From Oreocharis arfaki (taxonomy: Eukaryota; Chordata; Aves; Passeriformes; Paramythiidae): a DNA stretch of 64,000 nt. A model generated the notes under the pieces. The model searched no databases. It saw nothing but the letters and a program-made list of their open reading frames with translations, and was not told the DNA's origin. The translations under genes were made by a program, and so were the position numbers. Positions 37,501 through 51,200 of the stretch are shown here, piece after piece. Where the stretch lies: assembly GCA_013398015.1 (NCBI GenBank), contig VZRR01010919.1:1908922-1972921 (forward strand). The letters run 5' to 3'. The first letter of the stretch is position 1. Every line of letters starts with the position of its first letter.

Positions 37501-40500
37501 GAGGCAGAAGTGTTTATTCTCTAAGCTTCAGGCATGTTGCCCAGATATATCTGCCCCCACACTGCACTTTTGATCATTTTATCTGAGCATTAAGCCACTG
37601 GGCACACCACGAGCCCCGAGGAATCTGTGGTTTCCAGAGGATCTGTTGAAAACACACTCACATGCACCCTGACTGGAATAATTTGGTCCAGAAAGGTGTC
37701 TGCAAAACAGAGCATCTAAAGGATCTAGTACAAAAGTTTTTCTTTTCTTTGCTGAAGCTGCCATGCTGTACAGTGACAGCATGCTATACTGCTACTCTGT
37801 AGCCCCATTTCAGGTTCTTTTCGCCAGAAAGTTTTAAACGTGGACGATTTTACAGTTGATATCTTGAAACTGGAACCTTGCAGAGTATGCTACAAAGCTC
37901 CCTTGTTACCATGGACTTGCAGAAGGTGAAGCATATTGTACGCGTACAGCGCACCAGAGAGCCTCTTCAAATCTAAACAAATGAAGCGGCCAGAGCTCTC
38001 ATTTTAAAAGGTTAAAGAGATTGATAAAAAGAGGCTCTGTCAAAAGGAATAAGTGGTCTTCTGCTGTTCTGATTAGCAGCAGGAATCCATTAGGAAGAGC
38101 TTGAGTGTAATTAGAATGGAGACATTAAAAGAAATACAATAGTAGAAGCATTTAGAAGAATTAGGAAGTGCAGAAATAGGTAGCCTGCAACATAATCAAA
38201 GGAGCATATTAGGTGTTTTTAGTAGTTTCTTGTGCAATATAGATTAGAAATGATTGTAAACCATGTAGGAAAGAGTGAGTTATATAAATAGGTGCTTCTC
38301 TCATACCTTTTCTTAGTTTGTCAGCAGAAAAATTAAGACATCAGTGCAAAATGCATCAGTATCAATGGCATAGGTAAACCCAAATCTACTGAATATAAAA
38401 AAATTAAAGAAAATTTCAGACAAATTCTAGAGAATCTGGAACACAGGTTTTTACATTTGCCTTTATTTAAAACTCTCTGGAGTAATTTAAGTTGAATTTG
38501 TAGGAATACTACCTCAGCCACGCATGTTCACAGTCTGTAAGCTGTGGACATAAACAATAGCATTGAATTGAGAGGACTTTAATGTCAAAGCATAAGCCTG
38601 ACTAAATTAAAAGCAAATGGCATTCTATTTATGAAGTCAGGATACAGCAAATATTAAGGTCTGCCTTTAAACCAATGAACACATCCTCAGATTTGCTGAA
38701 GCTCAGTCAGTCACCTAACTGTGACAACAATGAGCTCAGTTGTTAGCTGATTTATTCTCATAAAGGTTGATTTAAAAATAACCCAGGTTATTTATCAGTT
38801 TCAGTGCTTTATGATTCTTGCCCAATTTATTTCTACTTAAACAATACCAGTTTCCTTCATACCCCCACTGCTGCGAGAAGATTTGAACTCTGCATACGCA
38901 GGAAGAAACTGGAATTCCTAGGAACATATAATTAATCAGGAAGTTTGCAATAAATATACATTAAGTGAACCAGGGGGATATATCCTTTATTCATTAAGAT
39001 AATAGCACATGCAAAATTCACCAATTTAAGAGACATTAGCTTAAAAAAATCCACTAAACAACTGCAAGCATAACTGCAATTTTCTATTCCTCCTGTACTG
39101 GTTGGTCTTATTGATAACATGGAATATACTCAAGAAACCCTACATGTATCTTTCCACTAAAGTCCTACGACAGATGCATTTCAGACTATGGTGGATCCTG
39201 AGTCTGACTGCTCACTCTCCCCTCACATAGTTTCCCTTGCTCATTACTTTTTTTTCCCTCATTTCTAAATGCAGCTGTTAATTGCTTTAACCTTTAGCTT
39301 GAACTCAGGAAATTTCTATTTTATTACAACTAAGCAAAACACAATTTTAAATTCCATTCTTATTAATGCAGTTATAACACTGTAAATGAGATTTTTAAGA
39401 ATATTCAGAAATCGGTCAAACTCTTATGTCAATTGGTCTAATTCATGACACGTAAATGTCAGAATTTCTGAAAAGCTGATACATGCTATTGTCATTATAA
39501 TGGAGCTCCCTTCTCAGAATTGTATGGCTACTGTATCCTAAGTACCGTACTGCAGTCACTGCTTTAGAAAATTTAACATAATATTTCATGGAACATAACT
39601 GGAATTTAATAGCAAATCAGTTCAAGGATGAAAGAACTAAACTGTACTTAGTAAACCTACTTTATTTTGCATCACTGAACACTGTAAGAAAGACTGTCAC
39701 AGCCAGGTATCCCTTTATTTTAACTTACGCATTTGTAATAGCATCAGTAAAATTAATGCAAAAAATGCAAATTAAGATCCAGTTATTAACATGCCAAATT
39801 TGGATTCTTGTGTCTGTCCCTGCCCCTCCCCCCCAGGATAAATACATGACTTAGGAGAACTTACACAGCAATTACTCCACACAGCTGTCAAGACATTTTA
39901 CAAAAGGTCCTTTGTAGATGAAGACAGTTAAGTATTAAAAAGCAAACAGAAATTTTTTTTTTCCAGATTACAAACTATTTAAAGAACAAGGCCAGACTAG
40001 AAATCAATGCACATTTACAATGAATAATTTTTGGGTTGTAACTAGGTCACCAGATTAAATGCATCATCACCCAGGGGTCTCATTACAGTCAGTGGCAGAA
40101 GACCAGCTGAAAGGCCCCTCGGAGCTGCCCATTAAGTGTAAGCATCTACAGAGTCTGTGTTTCCTTCTTACAGCTCCAATTTAAAATTTACTGTGGGTAC
40201 CTTTCAGCTCCAACCTCTGTCCCAACCACATCCTCCAGCTCAAAAGTAAAGCCAGTCATACATCTGCTTCCCACCTAGCATTTCTCTGTGAAATTACAAC
40301 TAGATGGAGACCACATCACTTTCTTGGTGGTATTTTGATGGAAGGGGCACACCTATTGACATTTGCAGGCATGCATGCTCTAAAGCCTCCAAGCTGTTCA
40401 TCCAAATGAAGAAAGAATCCACAAATTACTTTTTTCATCTTTCATTTGTATGCATGAATGGGCCCCATAGTCACATTGTTTTCACTGCCATTTCACCTTA

Positions 40501-41100
40501 TTGCCTGACTTCCTTCAGCATCCCTCAGCTAAATGTGGGTTGCTGGTCCCAAGCAGATTTGAACAGTATTAAAACAGAGCTATTCCCCAGTTTGCTGCTA
40601 TGATTCCTGAGCTGTTTGACAGCATTAAATCTATTTACTTGGATGGACTATTTAAAATTCCATCCTCAGTTTCCTGTGGGTGACTGCTACATCCTAAATT
40701 ATTAGATTAAAAACCAAAATTGCTACTGTCACTGCCTTCTGTAGCAGTTCTGTAAATCTATGAAACAGTTTTATTGCAAGTGCACAAATAGATAACGTTC
40801 CAATACAAGCTGAACGAAGACTTTGCTTTAGATAATACCACTTTCCTTATATATTTTTAGTAAAAGATTTGGGAGCTTGCTCTTTAGGGACAATCTTTAA
40901 AATAAATATGTTTCTTTATAAATTATAAGAGTTATCAGTGTCTGAAAAGCAAGAAGCATTAAGGCTTTAAGATGGTGTCTCCTTTGAGCCTGTGATGCCT
41001 GGAGCTGAACAGTCACAACCGCTTTTCCACAGGCCCGTGGTGTAGGTGATGATCCACTCTAAGGTGTCACAGGAGCACTGGTGACAGAGATGGTTTGGGG
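34512..41100. other. gene-free AT-rich intergenic region
   Basis: No exon or recognisable element. It contains a 16-bp tandem triplication (35692-35739) and a 12-base palindrome TGTACGCGTACA (37937-37948). Confidence 0.5.
35692..35739. repeat. 16-bp tandem repeat, three copies
   Basis: The unit TGTAATACTGTGAAAA is repeated three times without interruption; the last copy differs only in its final bases (GCAAG). The near identity suggests recent slippage. Confidence 0.92.
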
Positions 41101-41134
41101 TTTTTTCTGTTTTGGTGATGTCTGCAAGTCTGCG

Positions 41135-41473
41135 TTACGCTCTCCTGTAACTCTCCTGTAACTTTAGGTTTTGATTTTGGACTTTCCAGAAGCAGAGGTT
41201 GTTTGTTTCTCCTACCAAAGGAAAGAAGTTGGTTTTCTCACACAGGCTGTCACCTTTTTCTTGACTTTGTTCCATTTTCTTCAGCTCAGCAAAGCTCCTT
41301 CTTTGCATAGGCACCAGTAGTGGAATTTCTTCATCATGATGATCACCAGGTTCTTGGACTACTTCTACTTTTTCTTTTGTCTCAAGCTCATGGGTAGCAG
41401 CAGCCCCATTAATTTCAGTAGCTAAAGTGATTTGACCTGAATTGAGCTCTTTAGCTGCGTTTTTCGGTTTCAT
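41135..41473 (-). CDS. hypothetical 112-residue ORF, divergent from TMA16
   Basis: An ATG-started minus-strand frame in AAAAACATGA context begins 368 bases from the TMA16 start codon, on the other side of the same CpG island. The predicted product is acidic and hydrophilic with a mixed, protein-like composition: a stretch ELETKEKVEVVQEPGDHHDE, then EEIPLLVPMQRRSFAELKKM, and a Cys-containing tail ending ESYRRA. There is no signal peptide or membrane segment, and I recognise no family. It could be a small gene or first exon driven by a bidirectional promoter, a retrocopy, or chance. The stop is preceded by a small direct repeat (TCTCCTGTAAC twice, 41142-41163). I would not call it a gene without expression or conservation. 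Confidence 0.35.
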   Translation of the reverse strand: MKPKNAAKELNSGQITLATEINGAAATHELETKEKVEVVQEPGDHHDEEIPLLVPMQRRSFAELKKMEQSQEKGDSLCEKTNFFPLVGETNNLCFWKVQNQNLKLQESYRRA

Positions 41474-41649
41474 GTTTTTCCCCCTTGAGACAGAGAGAGC
41501 AATGCCTGCCTGTCAAGCTCACGGAGGGGGCGGATATTTGCAGAAAAAGTCGAAGCGCAGCTGATTCAAGTGTTTTGAGGTGAAGAATTTTTACACTTTT
41601 CCAGTGCTTTGGTGACGCGTTAGCAATCACTTTGACTGCTGTCAAGATA

Positions 41650-42250
41650 TTATCCAGCTTTCACTCCGGCTGTGCTGTGCGGCCGCACCTCTACAGCCAC
41701 AGCGGGAGCGCGGCGCCCCGGGCCCAGCCAGCCCCGCTCGGGCCGAGTGGCAGCCGCGGAACGCCCGGCGCGCCGCCCGCGCCGCCCGCCCGGAGCGCTG
41801 AGGCTGCTGCACCGCCGTCCCGGAAGGAGGCTCGCTCGCCATGGTGCGTGTGGGGCGATCGGGATGGGAATGGGGACATGGACAGGGGTAGGGGTGCGGC
41901 TCCCGCAGCCTGCCTTTCTGGGGACGGCGGCGGCTGCTCACGCGGTGCTCCCGGCCCCTTCATTCCCGCCGGGAGCGGCCCCACCGTGTCCGTAGAGAGG
42001 CCTCGGGAGCCTGCGGCGGGTCCCCTGGCGGGCTGGCGGCCTTGTGGGCCGATACCGGCGGTGGCCCGACCTTGCGTTTAAAAACTGCTGCATTTCCTCC
42101 CGGAGGGGTTCGCGTCTTTCTAGGCCTTCCCGGCAGCGGGGCCGGCAGCGCCGGGGGCTCCGGAGGGCGGGCGGGGGGAGGCGCGGCCCGTGTGTGGAGC
42201 AGGTGCCATCGCCTGAGATTTGCCGAGGTGTTCACATTAGTTTTGTCTTT
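41650..42250 (+). promoter_or_regulatory. TMA16: CpG island, TMA16 promoter / exon 1
   Basis: A dense CpG and GC-rich island surrounds the TMA16 start codon at 41841. The untranslated part of exon 1 must lie upstream of 41841 within the island. No TATA box is evident, as expected for a housekeeping promoter. Open frames of 60-150 codons on both strands here are GC artefacts. Confidence 0.8.
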
Positions 42251-45200
42251 GACATCATCTTTTTCTCGCAGCCCTAAGCACTGATGTTATCACACAGGAT
42301 TGGATGTACTAAGGTCTCCGTTTGTTGGTGGCCATTTATTGTGATGCAGGAAAGCCCCCTTGCTTTAAGGTGTTTGTTTTGCACGCAGTTAAATAGCATA
42401 TTATTTCATAAAGCCCTCAGTTCTGTTCACACACTTTTTTACCAGAAAGCATAACTTAGAGTAGTATTACTGTAGTTTTGAAATTTGTGTGTACTGTTCC
42501 CTCTCAGTGCAGTATGAAGGGGTAGAGAAGGAAAGCCTCTAGCTGCTCCCTAGTGTGGGGCATTCTAATATCTTGGGAGGAACAAGAAAATCCCTTTTGT
42601 TATGTTGTACAAGTTACATGTGGCCCTTGTCAGAAACCCAGATGCAACAATCTGATAGAAGCTTGAATGGGGACATTCACTGCAAAGGTACAGAGAAGTA
42701 ATCTTAGTTTCTTAGCGGCAGAGTTCTACGAAGTAGGTATTTTGACAGTAGTCACTATGTAAGATTTCTTACAGCATTTCCTGTACTCTAGTGGTTTTGT
42801 TACAGCATGTACAGACTTCAAGTAATTTTGTTATTGAAGTGGGTGAAATTGTTAATGTGCTACTGTAAGTTAAGGGCTTTCTGAGATATCAGTGCATGAC
42901 CTTTTAAGTCTTTACCATGGTGTGTACTTCTGTCTTCCCTTTCATGTTTTACTCAGCCTTATTAGTACGTAGTATCTTTGATTTCTTTTCAGCCAAAGTT
43001 ACGAAAACCTCAAGGAGGGAAGCAAGAGAAAAAAGTTATCCATCCATACAGCAGAAAAGCTGCACAGCTTGCAAGGGAAGTACACAAACAGGAAAAGAAA
43101 GAAAAGTAAGTTGACTGCAAAACTTCTGTACAGACTAAGGAGTAGTATCACAAAAGATACTTTTTGTTTGTGGTAGTGGACATGGACTGTTACAATCATA
43201 AGATAATAGAAAGGCCTGTAAAATGTAGTACTGCTGCGGGGCCATGTGAAGTGACAGGGTTGCATGCATTAAATCTGGTTATACAAAGTGTATAGTTTTG
43301 CTGCTTGACTTCAGGTGTTGTCCTTACAAGTTAGATTTCTTGCCTTTGATAATCTGAATAGCACGATGCTGGTGATTTCACATAAAGGTGAGTCATGTAG
43401 TTTGGCTTTACTTCAAGTTCAGTAAGAATCTTGCTTAGGGTCTAGCTGCTTCTGCTGAAATGCTGAGTTAATAGGAAAGAAAACCCAGAAATCTTCCTGC
43501 AGAAGACAGACATCTGAATAAAACAGTATAGTTAACTCCCCTTTGGTGGTTTTCTGCTGTTCCATGGCAAGTTTGTGTTTCTGCTTTTAAATTTCACTTC
43601 TCCCTCCCACAGAGGGAAAAGACAGCTGGTGAAGACTGGCCTTTAATTTACATTGTTTCCGCTTGCTCATTGTTATGCATGAATATGTTTATTTAGGAAG
43701 TTACTAAAGCATTTTCTGTCAAAGTATAGTATAGCACTATATAAACTACATAATGCTATATAAAATTACGGTATCTGGCTGGACCATGTGAGCTGAGCCC
43801 AAATACTCATTTGTCTGAAGGTGTTAAATTGGAAACTCCTGGTCCAGAGACTGTGCAGTTTTATTGTTGGGATTGATGTACAATCTTATCCACAGTACAA
43901 TCCACTGTTGCTTTAACTAAAAAGGGGCCTTTGCCACCCCAGCGGAGTCATGTAGCCTCCAGCAGAGCTGCTGCAAGAATTCACGAGTAGCATGTCTTGA
44001 GGATTGGACAGTTTCCCTATGTGCAAGAAGTCTTCTCTGCTGCTTCATGTTTTTTCTGTGCTCTTTGACTCTTGATTGTATGTTTTTATTTGAGATTATC
44101 TTCCTACTGCTAAACTGACCACTTTGTCCCTTACCTCTCTCACCCTGTGTCATAACAGCCTCTCACGCTCTTAATCACAAAAGATGACTTAATCTTACTT
44201 GATTCTTAGTGCTGGCATTTGCGACTTCACTGTACAGAAAAACAAGCACAAGGAAACCTAGTGAGGGAGCGATACTTACTGAGTATTCATTATGTCATGG
44301 CACACTCAGGTCTTTTAGCGATGGTCTGGTGTGGTTAGAGTTACACTAATACCAACAGCTGTGCTGATGTTTCTTCTTGGAGTGATACTTTTTGTTACTC
44401 TTGCAACAGCAAAAAGTTGAAAGGCCTTGCTGAAGGTGAGGTAGACAATATCTGCTGCTCTCCCCTCACCCATCCAGGCAGTTGTTTCATCATAGAAGGC
44501 AGTTAGGTTGGTCAAACATGACTTACCTTTAGTAACTCCATGCTGACTACTGCTGATCCTTGTCCTCCATGTGGATAGAGACAGCCTCCAGAATGAGGTG
44601 CTCTGTTGTCTTTGCAGTGATTTAGGTGGGCCTGACTGGCCAGTAGTTCCCTGAGTTCTCTTTCTTGCCCTCTTGGAAGACTGGGGTGACATTTGTTTTC
44701 TTCCAGTCCTCAGGCACCTCTCCTCATCTCCATGACCTTTCAAAGATAATTGTGAGCGGTCTAGCCATGGTGTCTGCCAGCTTCCTTGGCACTCATGGAT
44801 GCATCCCTCAGGGCCCATGGCTTTTTGGATGTCAAGTTTGCCTGGGTGTTCTCTAACCCAGTCCTCCTTGACCAAGGGAAAGTCTTCCTTCAAACATTCC
44901 TTAACCCTGGTCTGCTGGGTCAGAGATTCCTGAGGGATGCTCTTGGCGGTGAAGGCCCATGCAAAGAAGGCCTTCAGTATTTCTGCCTTCTCTGTGTCCT
45001 GTTACCAGGGTCTCCATCAATTCAGTAACAGGCCCACAATACCCTTAGTTTTCTTTTGGTTACTGATGTATTTGAAGCCCTGTCCTTGCTATTTCAGTCT
45101 AGACTGATTGTGAAAGATGGAACCTTTCGTTTTGCATAGGGAAGCTATTCCACCAAGAATAGTGTGTCAGTTTTGACCATCTAAAGCATATTTTGATAGC

Positions 45201-48200
45201 AAAGTCATCTTATATTTTATATCTTTATATCATGTGAATAAGATTTCTACATCTTACACTTCTGAGACCTAAACAGTTAATTAACTTTGTTCACAGATCT
45301 GCACTTTGTTGTGGTGTTCTAAAAATACATCTAAAAATTAGTTGCATTAAAAACATCCTCCAATTGCCTATATTCTATTTTCTGTATTGTCTTGGCTTGA
45401 AAAGTGATTTAATTGGAAAGACATGAATAATGTTGATTTTTTTATTTTCCACAGTGTTTTTAAGAGACTTTTTAAGGGTTCCAGTTTCTTTTGGGTCTCT
45501 GTTATCTAAATGATCAGCTTGGTAAATTTTCAGGATTCTTTTTTTAAATACTGGGAATTAAACGTGTTAAACTTTTTAATGTAATTACTTAGCTTTCAGT
45601 TTCTGTAATATAATGCTGAGGTTTGGATTCATTGTGCATAGCTCTGAAAAAGACAAGATAAATTTCTGATGCTATGGGTAGTGGAAAGCTTTCCACTCCT
45701 ACTCTCTGGGGAAAAAGAAATAGCTCACACTAGTTTTGTTCTTCCACATTGCTTCTGCAGGTCTATTAAATGTCTTTAAACAATTTTCCAAATGGCTTCT
45801 ATTGAATGGCAGCCCTGTTCTCTGGTTGGAAGGTTAATACATTTTTTGGTGGTAAATAGGAGAAGCTGCCTTGTAATCTCTACAGACTTTTCTTCCTTAG
45901 TCCCATCTAAAATCTGGTACTTTTTTGACCATGCTTGTTATTGTGTAGAAGTAAGTTGTCTGAAGTACGAATAGGACACAAAACTGGAAACAGAATCCTC
46001 AATATGATCTCACCAGGCCTGAGTAAAGGGGATAATTTCTCTGTACAGGCTAGTGCACTTCTGCAGAATGGAAAAACTGGATCAGAGTAGTCAGTGAATG
46101 TAGGAAGTCCATAGAATTCATCTGTATTATTTTAATTGAGCTATGGATTTCTTTACCATAAGATGCTGTAATTGTGGCTGGCTAAATTTAATGCACAGTA
46201 ATGCTTTTTGAACATACATACATTTGATCTGTTGATTATTATTTAATACAGAAGTATTACCTTGGGTGTAGGAAGGCCTTGAATGGCATGTTATTCGAGG
46301 ATGAGAATGTCTTTTATAGAAATATCAGCCAATGATTTTGGTTTCATGTGGTTTGTTTCTTTTTGTTTTGCTTGTTTTGGTTTTGGTTGGGTTTTTTTTT
46401 TTTATTTTTTTTCCTTTGGTACTTGTCTGGAGACAGGATTCAGGACTGGGGTCAGTTTAGGCTTTTATTTACTTACTGACTTACCTATAGGATGGAGAAA
46501 AAGAAATAACCACTGTGAATGTTCCTTTTCATGTTACACAGGAAGGAAAGTTGCATTCAGTTATGAGATGCATATTCTGGTATCTTTTGCCCAAACTAGA
46601 TAATAAAAAAGGGTAGACATTACCCACGAGGAATTTTAACACTTCAAATGCAGCACTGGGAAAAAAAAGAGGGAGAAATTCTGCGTTAAGTTGCAGAAGT
46701 CTTTTACAGCCTCCATTGTCCACTCTTCACTGCAAGCATTCATAACGAAATATGACAGCAGTTGTAAGTTTACTGTTCAGAAACTGTGACTGCGTTACAA
46801 AAGACCAATCTTAACCATAATAAGAGGAGACAGACCAGTTGCTTTTAGGAAATTGGCTACAATCTTAAATCATCTTGTTCACTTGAATTACACCTTTTGC
46901 TTTCCTGCATCCCTCTCCTCTCAGTTCTCTTCAAGGTCTAATGAGCAGCAACAACTTCCAGTGTATTACTACCAGTTTATTCTCTCTTAATCTACATGTA
47001 AGTCTTTATTCCTTTAGGCAGCTTGTTTGCTCTGTTAAATAATTGCATGGATGTTTTTATGAGACAGCAATAGCTGTTTCACTGGCAGTAGTAGAACACT
47101 GATTTTTCTACACTTTAGGAAACCAGATCATTGTGGGATGTTCATGGAACTTGCGTAGTAGTGATGTCCCAACACCAGTCATGTTTTGCCTGCAACTGCA
47201 GAAATACCTATCTGGTTTTGGTAGCTAAAGCTAACCTAGCACTGGATTTTCTTCTCTGTGATTTTCCGCCCTGAGTCAAAATAGACCCTTTCTATTGTGC
47301 ATGCATTATACATTTCTTAGGAGTCAGTGCATTTCCATTACAAATAAGCCAATCTAAAACTGACTAGGAGAGTTAAGGAGTTTTTACAGTGATGGGGCGT
47401 GAAGTGACCCTTTGGGAGCAAGCAATAACCTTAAAATGTCTCCTGGTAGAGCTCTTTGTTTGTTTGCTTTTTCTTAGGTTTTCCCTTGTCTAACCTCCTA
47501 ATCTCTCTTAGCCGACTATGCTTCTACTTGCATTGCTTGCAGCAGTGATGCTTTGTGACATGTTCTTGCAGATTCTCCATGAGGAACTGAAAAAACGTTA
47601 GCTTTTAAAATCATTTATTTTGCTTACAGAAATAAATGAACCAAAAGAAAAAAAAAACTTAATTCCTATAGAGGGATTTTCGTATGGAAGTATCCTAAAA
47701 TGCTTAACCAGGCTAACAAAAACGGATGTGTGTATGGAGAATTATGAAAGGTATTTAGCAGTCTGAAACAATGAAATATGTCTTATCAACTATTAATTTT
47801 TATTTCTTTCTTAGTGAAAAGCCTATCTTAGTTTTCAGAGCTATAGATGGCATTTGTATGTGTGGATATTATGGGAAAAATACCGAGTTTGTAAACTGAT
47901 TTGGGAAATACTTACTCATTGTTAGTATTTAGAGTAAAACAGTTGAATACAGTATCATAGATAAAGACCTGCTGAAGGAACATGTAGAATTTACTTTTTA
48001 AGTACCTAGTAGACATCTAGAAAACCACTAATCATTCTTATTAATGATCAATGCCTAAGTAGAAGATTTCTGGGAGGTGGGTTGTTGCAGTGGTCAGAGC
48101 ATGCCTCGCAGCAGCGTGGCAGGCCGCATCTTCCCCCGGGAGCGCCGAATGCGCACGGCGCATTCGCGTCCCGGTTTGATGTCAGCTCCTCGATGCTGCA

Positions 48201-51200
48201 GTGGTAAAGGAGGCGAGGAGGGTCTCCGCATGGGGCTCCACAGAAAAAAACTTTATTTACATGACGTTGGGAGTCCCAGGAGCGAAGACGAAGACACAGC
48301 AGGTTCGTGTAGTTTTATATGGGGGCAAGGAGGGCGGAGAGGGCAAGAGAACCAAAGGTCTCGGCACAGGGGTGGTGCATGGGCGGGCTGAGGTGCAGGG
48401 GCGATTAGGGAAAACCCGAAGGAGTGGCCAGGAACGGGGGCCAATGGGAGAGCAGGAGGGGAGAGCAACCCGGAAGGGGAGACGCATAAGGAAGAAAAGA
48501 GAGGAGGGAATACACAATAGCAGTAACGAAAAGGGGGAATACATAATAATGAAAGAACAAAGGACCTCTGGGAGAAGCCGATCCACGCACCCTAACTGTC
48601 TCTAGGCCACTATTTTATTCACAAACCACCACAGTGGGAGAAGGAGCAAATCAAGAAACAACAGCCTGCCACAAGATTGTGTCCCTGTCCTTACCTTCTC
48701 CTTCCCCTGAGCAAAAGCTATTACTCGTTGTGTGGAAGGAGATGAGAGGAAGTTCCTTTGACTCACCTGATTTGATTTGATTAGCCTCCCTGCTAATGCT
48801 ATTGTCTTCTAGCAGTCCCTGAGGTGAGGTTTTTTCTATGACAAGTACAATAAGGCAACATCCGAGCCTGTCGTTCATTATTTCTCATACTGAAATTTGT
48901 TGTGTGCACCAGGAGACTGAAGTTTTTTCTTCCAGAAGAAAATGGTGGTTCTACACTTTGCCGCTTTGATAATTAAATGTTGTAGTGACCCCAGCTGGTG
49001 CAAATGGCAGTTTGTAGTGTTTGGAACATAGATGCTGAGATGATTCTGTTTAGGCAGCTTTTCTAGATATCTGGTGGTCTTTCCATGGAGGGTTCCCAGC
49101 AGGAACCCTGGTGTGGAGTTCCACTAAGTGGAGTATGTGTCTTTTTCTTGGACACTGTTACCATCCAAAGCTCCCTGCTGTAAGTCCTCTGAGAATAAAA
49201 GCTTGCCCAGCTTTTATTGAAGGCTTTTTCTACACATGCTGGGGTATCCATAGTAGGAAAAATTTCTTGAATATGTTACTGGAATTCTTAGCATCTCCCA
49301 CATGCTGTGCATTTGCTTTTAGGCATGGCTTTTAGACAGTCTTTAGAGGATGAAGTACTTCTTGAAAAAGCTGATCTTTATTTAAATAACGTAGGTTTGT
49401 GGACAAGTGACACAAGTACGTTTGTCTCTGGAAAGTTAGGGTTTATCTTTTGATCCCAGTTTTTGTGATAGGTGACAGACTTCTGTGCTCTGAGTTACTT
49501 CAGTTAGCTCTAAAATGCTCATTAAATTTTATAGAGCAAAAAGAATTTAATAAAGGAGCACAATAGTTTTGAACTATGATGACTTATAGCATTATTTATT
49601 CTTTGTCAGTTATATCCTTTATGATTGACTTAATCTTTTACCAGTTTTCCTATTTAATAATAAAAAGTCAATTTTATCAGCGGTCCTTGAATATATACAC
49701 TGAATATGCATGGCTAAGATATTTTTTTCCAGTGACAAATTTCATACTTACCCCAATAATGTCTTATTTTCCTTTCTGGAAACAGCAGAACATTGCAACA
49801 TCCTTTGATGCAGATCGAATCTGACACCTTGAGGACAAAAGAGCGTAAGGCACAGGATTTCCTGTTGGAGAACTTGTCTCTTTTCAGAACTCATAATTAG
49901 GATGACAATTAATCTCAAATAGAATTGTGTACGTACATCTCATAGAGTACAGCAGGCCTTGAGTATCCTGCCAGAGATTGAGGTGGAGATAAAAGTACTA
50001 TGAGATAAGAATTGGGGTTTTTTTTCAGCTTCTTTAATAAAGTTGTTAACTTTGATTTCTTAACACATTAACTTTTACTGTTCATTAAGCACAAACTTTA
50101 TTGTAAGTTTTTAGGCAATAGAATGGTATTTTTCACATTGCATGCTTGATTTGCAAGAGTGCAGTGCAGTGGAATCTCCAGACTCATTAAAAGTGCTGGA
50201 AGAATATCAGAAATACTTGAGGAGATTGTGGCAATGCAGCTCTTTGGTGGAATTCCTTTTGTTGTGCTCTGAGAAAAATGTTGTGTCCTTATTTCTTCCA
50301 AGAAACTCTTTAGCCTAAGAGGTAAACGGGACAAATTTCAGATAGTAGTTTTACCAAATAATAGATCTTTTGGATGAAACAGAGTAAGTTTTACATTGTT
50401 TGGAATTTGTCAAATACTTCCATTTGAAATTTTACCTTGACTTTCATTGTGACTGAAAAAACTCCACTTTTTGAGGATAAAATTGAGGTCATTATTTATA
50501 TGGTACTCATTCCTGGCTAACATATCTGGTTTTTCTCTGCTAGGTTGAAGACTGACAGAGCTTTGCGTTTAAGTATTATTGGTAAGCAGAAAATTCTGAG
50601 TACAGTATTCAGTTTCTTAGTAGAGATTCTAAGTTTTACCAACTTTTTAGATGTCCAGATAGAATTTCTTTCTCTATAATCTGATTCTGCAATCTTCAAA
50701 TAGACTTGGTTGAAATACCGAAATACCTGACTTCTACTTAATATATACGGGATTGAATTTGGGGCTGAGCATAGCTAATCTTTAGTCAGTGTACACAACA
50801 ACAGGGCAATATAGACCAAATAATGACCAAACTGTACATCTGTACACATATTTATTGTGTTTGGTCTCCCTGCTTTTTATAATTGCTTGTAAAAGAAGAT
50901 GATATATGTAGGTTAAAAGACACATTGTGCTAGCAAGTAAATTCAAAACTTTGAGACGCAACCTGGAATATTTTTCTCTTCCATATGATTGATCCTTCAC
51001 CTTTTCAATTTAATCTGTTTAAAAATGGTGATGATCAGAACTCAGTCATTGTGTTGGTTTTTTCCCCTTTGTAAGTTTCCTTCCTAAGCAATTGATACAG
51101 TGATATTTTAATTAATTTCCAGTAAAACAAAGCTTAATGTCATTTTTTTTTCCCTAGGTATAAGGTATAAAATAAATCTGAAATGATGTGGGAATGTTTC

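Larger units (their letters stand above)
43106..50543 (+). other. TMA16: TMA16 intron 2
   Basis: A 7.4-kb intron holding an antisense CR1 fragment (44410-45105) and an antisense ERVK-like solo LTR (48083-48633). The remaining sequence is AT-rich with no recognised exon. Confidence 0.9.

Noticed and set aside
16451..41100. Search for a TKTL2-like intronless gene between NPY5R and TMA16
   Set aside because: A TKTL2-type gene of ~600 codons lies here in some mammals, but no frame near that size exists in this window.
41632..42284. Several overlapping frames around the TMA16 start
   Set aside because: GC-driven; the island is a promoter, and the only supported coding bases are 41841-41843.
46283..46603. 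106-codon frame rich in Phe and Gly
   Set aside because: It results from a TTTTGG/T-rich low-complexity tract within TMA16 intron 2.
48077..48605. Four frames of 60-134 codons on both strands
   Set aside because: All lie in the GC-rich ERVK-like LTR, which is noncoding.
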